In this document: positions 1-5,639 of the stretch, in pieces | Position numbering within the stretch: position 1 is the first letter of the stretch | Layout of the letters: each line of letters starts with the position of its first letter | Source of the DNA: JAVVUQ01 sp036653075 | GTDB lineage: Bacteria; Bacillota; Clostridia; Christensenellales; CAG-314 | Assembly: GCA_036653075.1 (NCBI GenBank) | Contig: JAVVUQ010000095.1 | Location: forward strand, 1 to 5,639 | Direction of reading: 5' to 3' | Length of the DNA: 5,639 nucleotides | Position numbers and translations under genes: made by a program | The notes under the pieces: model-generated | The model's database searches: none | What the model saw: only the letters and a program-made list of their open reading frames with translations | Told to the model about the DNA's origin: nothing

Positions 1-199
1 CTTTTTAATTGTTACTTATGTATATTTTTTATATTAATTTTTTATTTAATTGTGCTTTTATATTTTATCATTATTTTAACTTATTTATTTTTTGCTAAAT
101 TATATTTTTATTTTTATAGCAATTATGTTAATTTATATTTATTTGTTTATATATCATATGTTATATTATGTTTATTTAAGCGTTTTTTCACTAATCTTA
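1..199. other. Extremely AT-rich 3' flank without a recognisable gene
   Basis: About 12% GC by direct count, against roughly 30% in sampled coding lines. No open frame with coding character, RNA gene or promoter can be supported. No GC-rich hairpin followed by a T-run was found downstream of the TAA on the minus strand; the only inverted repeat noted is a 6-bp stem with a 19-base loop (92-97 / 117-122). This is most simply an intergenic spacer. Confidence 0.7.
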
Positions 200-3100
200 T
201 TATTTTATGTATAGCGATGTAAATTCTGTTGAGGGGATAGGTTTGTTATAATAAAATCCTTGCGCATATTCGCAACCGATATCCAAAAGCTTGTGTATTT
301 GCGCTTCTGTTTCAGTGCCTTCTGCTACGCATTCTATACCCAAACGTTTGCACATATTTAATACGCTTTCCACAATAATTAGACTTTGTTGTCTTGTAAC
401 AATATCGTTTATCAAACTCTTATCTATTTTGACTGTATCAAACTGAGCGCTCGATAGTATCGACAAACTTGAATAATCGCTGCCAAAGTCGTCTAAAGCA
501 AGCATAAATCCTTTTTCTTTAAATTTATGACAAGCTGCTACAATAGTTGTTCGTTCTAAATTTCCTATGCTTTCTGTTATTTCAATTTCTACAAATTTAT
601 ATGGAATATTATATTTGGACATTATTTTCTCTGTTTCTAATATTGCCTCTTTATCTAAAATTGTTTGTTTTGAATAATTTACGGAAATAGGTATTAATTC
701 CATTCCTTTATCTTTCCAATTTTGCATTATTTTTAATGTTTCATCTAACACAAAAAAGTCTAAATATTTAATTATATTCGCATTTTCTAATACTCCAATA
801 AATCTATTTGGTGTCAAAAAACCTTTTTCAGGATGCATACATCTAACTAACGCTTCAGCTCCGCAAGTTTTATTTGTAATAATGTTCGTCTTAGGTTGTA
901 AAAATACTTTAAACCAGCCATTATTGATAGCCTTTAACAGACCCTTTAATTTCTTTGAGCCAACGTCTTGGTTGCCAATCGAACTATGATAATTTGCTTT
1001 AGCAATTTCACTTATTGATTCTGCGTGATTTAGCATTATATTAATATTTATATCTTTATCCGCCCAAGCGCTTCCTACGCTAATCATCTCTTTTTCTTCT
1101 TCTATAATTCTCAATTTATCACATTTAGTTTTAAAAACTTCATAGGTATAATTTTCGCTAATAACTACAAATTCATCACCGCTCGTTCGATAAATCTCCG
1201 TCGGCTTAAATTGACTTTTTAATAAACTCGCAACTTTTAAAATTAATCTATCTCCAGCTTCTTCTCCAAAATTAGCGTTTACGTTTTTTAAACCATTGAT
1301 ATCTGCGTATACAATGCCTAAGGAACTTACAAATGAACTGTTAAATTCGTGCATTTTAAAAGAATAGGAATTTCTATTTAATAAACCCGTTAAATTATCT
1401 AACTCTAATGATTTACCTACGTTCTGTTTTTTAATACGATTACTATATTCTGATGTCGCCCACTGCATTGACTCATACAAAAAGCAAACGCTATCGTTAT
1501 GTTTATGTGGATTCTCTATACATGTAAACCCTATCATCCTATCTTCATATATAATAGGCGATACTATCAAAAATATATTTCTTTGACTATTTTTATCTGA
1601 TTCATTTATATTTTTGCATATGTTTTTATTATTAGCGTCGGCTGTTTGATTAGTATTATTTTCTGCAACCTTCTCTTTTAATACTATGATTTTACCGCTT
1701 GAATAACAATCTACTAAAAATGGATAGTCATTGATATTATTATTTTGTAAATCCGCCATTATCGAATCAATACCACTTTTAGTGTATTCATATTTCAAAC
1801 TAACTTGTTCTTTGCTACTATCATACACCAACATTCCTACTCTATCGCTTTCATAATACAAACCTATTGTAGATAGAATAGTATTTATTCCTTTGCTAAT
1901 TGTTTCTGTTTCAATTAACGCCAATGTTATGTCATAAATAGCCGATAGATACTCCGCTTCTTTAGCGGCAGTTTTATCGATAATTTCGATTATTTCGTAA
2001 GTGTAATTTTTATCTTTCAATAACATAAAGATATTAGATTCAGTCACTTCGTAATGATATATTGGAATTTGTTGATCTTGCATATCTTTTATGGACTGTT
2101 GTATGGCTTGCAACGCTTCTTTTTCCATCGTTTCATAATTAGCATTTTTATAATCAGCAATAGAAACTCCAGCGATAAATCCTAAATCTTCGTTAATTTT
2201 TGAAAGCTTTTTCATTTCGTGAATAGTATTTATAAATTCTCCAACTCTTTTTTGAGCGTCATCTGCTGAAAAAACTTTAGGTAAAAATACTGCGAATGTA
2301 TCCTGTTCGCCAATGCCTACGACATATGGACTATCCAAAATTATGACAAATAATCGCGCGTTTGATGATACGATTCTTCCTGCTGCCGATAACCCAATAT
2401 CATTTTTTAATTGCGCAAGTTTTTGCATTGAAAATAATACTAATGCGCATGTCCCCGTAGATTTACGCTGCTTTTTTTGTATTATTGAACATAACGCCGA
2501 CATCGTTTGCGGAGAATAAAGATTCGTCAATATTTCTCTATCTACTCTCCTATCTAACGCCAATTCCCATTTTTTGCGTTTATCAATATTTTTTATATAA
2601 CTAAATGAATATAAATCACCGCTTATTGGCTCATTATATATATTTACTGTCGCTGACGCCCATTCAATGCTACCTGCGCTGTTTATTTTTTTATAATCCA
2701 TTGTTATTATTGAATTTCCAGATTCATATCCTTTTATTAAATTTGCAATGGAAAATTTCTCATTTAATATTACTATATCTTCTTCATCTACTATACTTTT
2801 TGAACATATCGTTAAATAATCATTGTAATTATCATTTTTAATATAACTTAATATCGACTTTCCCTCTACGTACAACGCAACTATTTTATTCGTACTTAAA
2901 TCAGTTATTATAGCCGCTAATATTTTATGTTTGACTGCATTAAATAGTAATATTTCTTGTTCGAACATTGATTTTGCATTTGCTATATTTGGTAGCCATT
3001 CTGTTATGCCTACCGCTTTAATAGGTTTATTATCGTTATCGTATATAAGTTGATATTTCAATTTAGCCCAATTGTAATTAGCTTTTGATTTTTTTATTTG

Positions 3101-5639
3101 TATAGCGCACTCATCGCTACTTACGCCATTTTGCATATTTTTGCATAAGTTAACTAAATCAGGATAGGAACTTTGCAAAACAATTTTATTTGTTAATAAA
3201 CTTTCTGGAATATTTGTATATTCTTGCGCATTTGCATCGCCATCTTCATTGGCTATCCATTCGGTAAGTCGCATTTCCGCTAAATTTACCACCCACGCCA
3301 TAGTGTTTGTTTGAGCTAATGCAAAATGCATTTTTTCATTTTGAATTTTTAAATTCATTTCTGAATTTTTAAGTTCTGTTACATCGGTTATAACAGCTGA
3401 CAAAACTGGATAATTACTCTTTTCATATGGAATTCTTACCGCTCTAATATGTCTCCATCTAATTTCGCCATTATCTGCTGCGCACCTATATATATGGTCG
3501 ATAATTTCACCCGTCTTAGCGCCCTTCCTTAACGCTTGCTCAAATCCAAATTTATCTTCCGCTTTTATTACTGATAATGTTTTTCCTCCGTTTAAACTTA
3601 AAGATTGCCCTGAATACTTCAACATTGTATAATAACTTTGACTTACATATATATCATTGATTTCCTCTGCAACTTCATATAATATAACGCCTCCCGCCAT
3701 ATTATTAAGTAATGCTTGCAACTGAATATCCGCCGATTCACGCATTAAATCCATTTCTGTCATCATATTTATACTATCAGTTATTTTATTTTTTTCATTT
3801 CTAATCGCTATTGCAGTTAAATGATACCACTTATATTCGCCATTTTTTTGCTTTAATCGAACGCTCTCCTCCGCTTTTGATTCGCCTTTTTTGATTTTTG
3901 CATATATATTATTCTCAATCAATAATCGGTCTTCTGAATAAATTAGACTATCTCTATATTGCTTGCTAATAAAAATCTGTTCTCGCCCACTTAAATCAAC
4001 TTTACAATTAGCAAATCCCGATGATGCAAAAAATACTTGAGTTTCAAAACTATATCTAAAAATTACAACATTTGAGCTTTCCATTATCAATCTATAACTT
4101 TCGTATTCCATTTGACGCTTTGATAATTCTTCATTTTTTTGTATTATATCAATCGCCGCTTCTTCTTGTTTTCTACGAATATTTTCTTGATATGTATGAT
4201 CGTCTATCGGCGTAAGTTTCCCAACTTTTTCAGTTAATATACTATCATAAAATGCGTATTTACCTTTTCCCGTGTTTTTGCTTTGATATAATGCGATATC
4301 TGCTTTTGAATACAACTCGTCAAAACTTAATCCATCACGTGGATACATCGAAATACCAAGACTACCTGTCACTATGACATCTGCGTTGAGCTTTAAGTTG
4401 ATCATTTGACATATGAGTTGCGCTCGTCTATCAATAACATCGTCATATGGAATATCTTTTAAAAATAACAAAAATTCATCTCCGCCTAATCGTCCAATTA
4501 AATCTCCCGTTCTAAGCAACGACATTAAACTTGTTGTTATATCCTTTAACACCTTGTCGCCTAATAAATGTCCAAAATTGTCATTTACTTTTTTAAATCC
4601 ATCTAAATCAAACATTATAAATGCATGTTGAACATTAGGATTTTCCGCTATTATTTGACCGACTAACTCAGTAATTTTACTTCTGTTATAGGTATTTGTC
4701 AGCGCATCTCGTTCTAATTTGTTTTTTTCCTCAATTTCTCTACTTTTTTTGTTGCTTACATCTGTAATGATTATGTACGCCAATAAATCATTACCATATG
4801 GATGCTGTATCGTTTGCATTTTAACGTTTATCCATTTTGTATCATTGCCAAAATACTTTCTAAAATCAAAATTAAATTCGCTCTCTCCCTTTTGACATTG
4901 CTCAATTAAATTCGCCCTATTCATCGTCTGCAAATACATAGCCCTATCTTCTTTATATATAGTTTGAGATAGTAGCTTTGACGCTTCATCAAATTTTGCT
5001 TCTTTTGACTTTAATAAATTTATCAAATCGCCTTTTACGTTTTCGCAAAAATCTTTAGTTATGTTGTATTCAATAATCATCGAATTATAAAACATTCCAT
5101 TATCCGATAATTCTTTCCATTTTAAATACGCAATTTCTTTCTCTCGTAACTCTGTTACGTCTTCCGCCATTCCTATCGCTCTATTTGCTTTGCCATTTTC
5201 ATTTGTTATACTTAAATACTTGACCTTTTCATATCTCATTTTGCCCGTTTGCAAATCTTTAATATGAAATATTCCTTCAACTTCCTTTATACCATTAGTT
5301 AATTTTTCGTACATTTCGATGATATCATCAACGCTATCAGGTAATATAAATCCGCTTTTTATCATCGCATTAGGAATATCTTTTACTATGAATTCTAATC
5401 CGTGCTTACACTGCGACCGCTCTAATTGAATAAGCTCTTTTTTAATTATATCATATTCCCATATGCTTATAGATGTATTACTGTATACAAACTCAAACCG
5501 CTTTTTCTCCCAAAGCAGTTGCTCATTTAATTTTTCTAATTTCATTTGCTCTTTTTTTGATAAACTTGACTTGCGTTTTAAATATATAGATAATATTATA
5601 CATAATAAAGTTACGAAAATTAATATGATGATTATTACT
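200..5639 (-). CDS. Giant membrane-anchored multi-PAS/GGDEF/GAF/EAL cyclic-di-GMP signalling protein, 5'-partial
   Basis: This is a predicted inner-membrane enzyme of cyclic di-GMP turnover with both synthesis (GGDEF) and breakdown (EAL) modules. One open frame runs from the window edge to a TAA stop at 200-202. Domain order, in residues from the Met codon beginning at 5545: PAS 12-135, PAS 140-268, GGDEF 275-434, helical linker 450-480, PAS 481-600, PAS 603-726, PAS 733-850, PAS 862-992, degenerate GGDEF 1000-1166, GAF 1192-1372, GGDEF 1380-1523, EAL 1534-1778. The Met at 5545 is probably internal. The frame stays open for 31 more codons to the edge, those codons encode a membrane helix plus a basic patch, no ATG, GTG or TTG lies among them, and only a weak purine run (no clear AGGAGG) precedes the Met. 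The true start and any extracytoplasmic sensor are therefore outside the window. At 1781 residues from the Met (1812 visible), it is far longer than typical GGDEF-EAL proteins. Family assignment is secure; ligands and net activity are unknown. Confidence 0.95.
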   Translation of the reverse strand, partial: VIIIILIFVTLLCIILSIYLKRKSSLSKKEQMKLEKLNEQLLWEKKRFEFVYSNTSISIWEYDIIKKELIQLERSQCKHGLEFIVKDIPNAMIKSGFILPDSVDDIIEMYEKLTNGIKEVEGIFHIKDLQTGKMRYEKVKYLSITNENGKANRAIGMAEDVTELREKEIAYLKWKELSDNGMFYNSMIIEYNITKDFCENVKGDLINLLKSKEAKFDEASKLLSQTIYKEDRAMYLQTMNRANLIEQCQKGESEFNFDFRKYFGNDTKWINVKMQTIQHPYGNDLLAYIIITDVSNKKSREIEEKNKLERDALTNTYNRSKITELVGQIIAENPNVQHAFIMFDLDGFKKVNDNFGHLLGDKVLKDITTSLMSLLRTGDLIGRLGGDEFLLFLKDIPYDDVIDRRAQLICQMINLKLNADVIVTGSLGISMYPRDGLSFDELYSKADIALYQSKNTGKGKYAFYDSILTEKVGKLTPIDDHTYQENIRRKQEEAAIDIIQKNEELSKRQMEYESYRLIMESSNVVIFRYSFETQVFFASSGFANCKVDLSGREQIFISKQYRDSLIYSEDRLLIENNIYAKIKKGESKAEESVRLKQKNGEYKWYHLTAIAIRNEKNKITDSINMMTEMDLMRESADIQLQALLNNMAGGVILYEVAEEINDIYVSQSYYTMLKYSGQSLSLNGGKTLSVIKAEDKFGFEQALRKGAKTGEIIDHIYRCAADNGEIRWRHIRAVRIPYEKSNYPVLSAVITDVTELKNSEMNLKIQNEKMHFALAQTNTMAWVVNLAEMRLTEWIANEDGDANAQEYTNIPESLLTNKIVLQSSYPDLVNLCKNMQNGVSSDECAIQIKKSKANYNWAKLKYQLIYDNDNKPIKAVGITEWLPNIANAKSMFEQEILLFNAVKHKILAAIITDLSTNKIVALYVEGKSILSYIKNDNYNDYLTICSKSIVDEEDIVILNEKFSIANLIKGYESGNSIITMDYKKINSAGSIEWASATVNIYNEPISGDLYSFSYIKNIDKRKKWELALDRRVDREILTNLYSPQTMSALCSIIQKKQRKSTGTCALVLFSMQKLAQLKNDIGLSAAGRIVSSNARLFVIILDSPYVVGIGEQDTFAVFLPKVFSADDAQKRVGEFINTIHEMKKLSKINEDLGFIAGVSIADYKNANYETMEKEALQAIQQSIKDMQDQQIPIYHYEVTESNIFMLLKDKNYTYEIIEIIDKTAAKEAEYLSAIYDITLALIETETISKGINTILSTIGLYYESDRVGMLVYDSSKEQVSLKYEYTKSGIDSIMADLQNNNINDYPFLVDCYSSGKIIVLKEKVAENNTNQTADANNKNICKNINESDKNSQRNIFLIVSPIIYEDRMIGFTCIENPHKHNDSVCFLYESMQWATSEYSNRIKKQNVGKSLELDNLTGLLNRNSYSFKMHEFNSSFVSSLGIVYADINGLKNVNANFGEEAGDRLILKVASLLKSQFKPTEIYRTSGDEFVVISENYTYEVFKTKCDKLRIIEEEKEMISVGSAWADKDININIMLNHAESISEIAKANYHSSIGNQDVGSKKLKGLLKAINNGWFKVFLQPKTNIITNKTCGAEALVRCMHPEKGFLTPNRFIGVLENANIIKYLDFFVLDETLKIMQNWKDKGMELIPISVNYSKQTILDKEAILETEKIMSKYNIPYKFVEIEITESIGNLERTTIVAACHKFKEKGFMLALDDFGSDYSSLSILSSAQFDTVKIDKSLINDIVTRQQSLIIVESVLNMCKRLGIECVAEGTETEAQIHKLLDIGCEYAQGFYYNKPIPSTEFTSLYIK
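212..946 (-). other. EAL: predicted active cyclic-di-GMP phosphodiesterase domain
   Basis: Residues 1534-1778 form a full-length EAL domain, which hydrolyses cyclic di-GMP to linear pGpG. The signature E-A-L is at residues 1564-1566 (bases 848-856). The expected catalytic and metal-binding residues are all present: E1564, N1623, E1655, D1685, D1686, K1706, D1708, E1742, E1745 and Q1762. Spacing matches the RocR set (E175, N233, E265, D295, D296, K316, D318, E352, E355, Q372) except for one extra residue between the first two. The loop-6-stabilising Glu (RocR E268) is E1658. Loop 6 reads D-F-G-S-D-Y-S-S, with Asp1690 where Gly is usual. The domain is predicted active. It ends only a few residues before the TAA. 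Confidence 0.93.
977..1408 (-). other. GGDEF3: SGDEF-variant domain lacking the I-site
   Basis: Residues 1380-1523 start with D-N-L-T-G-L-L-N-R. They retain D1415, N1423 and D1432 at PleD D327/N335/D344 spacing and carry S-G-D-E-F at residues 1455-1459 (bases 1169-1183), with the metal Asp and catalytic Glu intact. The first Gly is replaced by Ser. The RxxD positions are F1446 and T1449, so no product-inhibition site exists. K1516 matches PleD K442, while His1520 stands where Arg446 would be. The domain could be a weak cyclase or a GTP-binding module that activates the adjoining EAL domain, as known for some GGDEF-EAL phosphodiesterases. Sequence alone does not decide. Confidence 0.85.
1430..1972 (-). 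other. GAF domain with an Asn-rich insert
   Basis: Residues 1192-1372 fit a GAF small-molecule-binding fold: an opening helix (A-E-Y-L-S-A-I-Y-D-I), I-L-S-T-I-G-L-Y-Y-E-S-D-R-V-G-M-L-V-Y, and a closing F-L-I-V-S-P-I-I-Y-E-D-R-M-I-G-F pair of strands. Between the halves lies a low-complexity Asn/Lys/Ser-rich loop, about residues 1295-1325 (bases 1571-1663). The NKFDE motif of cyclic-nucleotide-phosphodiesterase GAFs was not seen. Its position just before GGDEF3-EAL suggests it conveys a signal to the C-terminal catalytic pair. The ligand is unknown. Confidence 0.72.
2048..2548 (-). other. GGDEF2: degenerate, predicted non-catalytic GGDEF domain
   Basis: Residues 1000-1166 keep the GGDEF frame: the entry D-R-E-I-L-T-N-L-Y-S-P matches D-x-L-T-G-L-Y-N-R, followed by the helix and strand order and an I-A-G-V-S-I-A segment. 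The active site is lost. The signature reads E-Q-D-T-F at residues 1080-1084 (bases 2294-2308), the first metal-binding Asp is replaced by Ser1039 (F-S-M-Q), and there is no RxxD five residues upstream. The reading frame through it is intact, so it is not a pseudogene. It more likely serves as a structural, dimerising or ligand-binding element between PAS6 and GAF. Confidence 0.82.
2570..4105 (-). other. PAS3-PAS6: central array of four PAS domains
   Basis: Four further PAS units lie at about residues 481-600, 603-726, 733-850 and 862-992. PAS3 follows a charged helical linker (450-480). PAS4 carries the L-L-N-N-M-A-G-G-V start and closes with A-V-I-T-D-V-T-E-L. PAS5 ends near A-V-G-I-T-E-W. 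PAS6 resembles the clostridial type that precedes GGDEF domains, ending in F-S-Y-I-K-N-I-D-K-R-K-K-W-E and a helix into the degenerate GGDEF2. Sequence similarity between the four is low, so they look like old paralogues and not recent copies. PAS3 and PAS5 boundaries are the least certain. Cofactors cannot be read from the sequence. Confidence 0.75.
4244..4723 (-). other. GGDEF1: canonical diguanylate cyclase domain with I-site
   Basis: Residues 275-434 form a complete GGDEF domain, the family that condenses two GTP into cyclic di-GMP. The signature G-G-D-E-F is at residues 354-358 (bases 4472-4486). The metal and substrate residues matching PleD D327, N335 and D344 are D313, N321 and D330, with the exact PleD spacing. 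The inhibitory RxxD site is present as R345-D348, five residues before GGDEF, so product feedback inhibition is expected. Near the C-terminus, K423 matches PleD K442, and K427 replaces the usual Arg446. By sequence this is the best candidate for an active cyclase in the protein. It sits in the interior of the chain, not at its end. Confidence 0.93.
4742..5512 (-). other. PAS1 and PAS2 domains, N-terminal input pair
   Basis: Two consecutive PAS folds occupy residues 12-135 and 140-268. PAS1 begins after a short helical segment and ends in a typical PAC tail (A-I-G-M-A-E-D-V-T-E-L). PAS2 has the Y-x-E-D-R segment near residue 197 and ends with a PAC-like I-I-I-T-D-V-S-N-K-K. It then runs through a charged helix (residues 265-280) directly into the D-A-L-T-x-x-Y-N-R entry of the first GGDEF domain, the usual signalling-helix junction. 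No LOV cysteine motif or obvious haem-ligand signature was seen, so the ligand, if any, cannot be named. The pair presumably controls GGDEF1. Confidence 0.82.
5579..5638 (-). other. Transmembrane helix at the truncated N-terminal edge
   Basis: In frame with the large CDS, these 20 codons encode almost only Ile, Leu, Val, Phe and small residues (V-I-I-I-I-L-I-F-V-T...). They are followed at once by Lys-Arg-Lys and, a few residues later, Lys-Lys. A hydrophobic stretch of helix-spanning length with positive charge on one flank fits the positive-inside rule. The PAS and catalytic domains would then be cytoplasmic, and whatever precedes the helix would lie outside the membrane. In related clostridial proteins that is often a Cache or substrate-binding-type sensor, but none of it is visible here. 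Confidence 0.82.

Noticed and set aside
92..122. Inverted repeat TTGCTA / TAGCAA that might be a terminator
   Set aside because: The stem is only 6 bp, the loop is 19 bases of A/T, and on the minus strand it is followed by A-rich sequence, not a T-run. Such a repeat is expected by chance in 12% GC sequence.
2313..2519. A 68-codon open frame on the plus strand
   Set aside because: It lies wholly antisense to the degenerate GGDEF2 coding sequence, has no recognisable motif, and is explained as a shadow of the minus-strand gene.
2605..2841. A 78-codon plus-strand frame rich in Leu, Ile and Tyr that could look like a small membrane protein
   Set aside because: It is antisense to PAS6. Its hydrophobic composition follows from the AT-rich complement of the real gene, and no convincing ribosome binding site was seen.
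3986..4033. Cys514 in PAS3 (S-G-F-A-N-C-K) as a LOV-type photoactive cysteine
   Set aside because: The surrounding residues do not match the LOV G-x-N-C-R-F-L-Q motif and no flavin-binding pattern was seen nearby.
4413..4631. A 72-codon plus-strand frame
   Set aside because: It is antisense to the most conserved part of GGDEF1, so the minus-strand reading is certain and this frame is incidental.
200..5545. Recent internal duplication of the three GGDEF or six PAS domains
   Set aside because: No long nucleotide or protein identity is apparent between copies. The shared residues are only the family motifs, so these are old paralogues or independently acquired domains.
5543..5560. The Met at 5545 as the true translation start
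   Set aside because: Only a weak purine run (AAAGAG) precedes it. The frame continues upstream through a well-formed membrane helix and basic patch to the window edge, so an upstream start is more likely.

Overview
The window is almost entirely one minus-strand gene. It is a very large, uninterrupted reading frame that ends at a TAA (200-202) and stays open to the right-hand edge, so its true beginning is outside the window. GC is about 30% in the coding part (estimated from two sampled lines) and 12% in the 199-base 3' flank (counted by eye). The AT-richness, standard stop use and style of the PAS-GGDEF-GAF-GGDEF-EAL modules suggest a low-GC Firmicute, most likely a clostridial (Lachnospirales-like) bacterium. 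This placement is an inference from composition and domain style; there is no marker gene.

Layout, reading the gene from right to left: a hydrophobic membrane-spanning segment at the window edge (5579-5638) followed by a basic patch; two PAS domains; a fully canonical GGDEF diguanylate cyclase domain with an intact RxxD inhibitory site; a charged helical linker; four more PAS domains; a second, clearly degenerate GGDEF domain (EQDTF); a GAF domain with an Asn-rich insert; a third GGDEF domain (SGDEF, no I-site); and a C-terminal EAL phosphodiesterase domain with every expected catalytic residue. Residue numbers throughout count from the Met codon beginning at 5545. At least 31 more residues lie upstream of it in frame, giving 1812 visible residues.

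The protein looks like a membrane-anchored sensor that could both make and degrade cyclic di-GMP. An external input domain, expected beyond the window, plus six PAS and one GAF domain would feed an internal cyclase and a C-terminal phosphodiesterase. The architecture can be read as two c-di-GMP enzymes joined in one chain: PAS-PAS-GGDEF, then PAS x4-GGDEF(degenerate)-GAF-GGDEF-EAL. Its size, three GGDEF domains and opposed activities are unusual, but every part belongs to a known family. I see no RNA gene, mobile element, CRISPR array or other gene. The 3' flank (1-199) is extremely AT-rich and holds no gene or convincing terminator.
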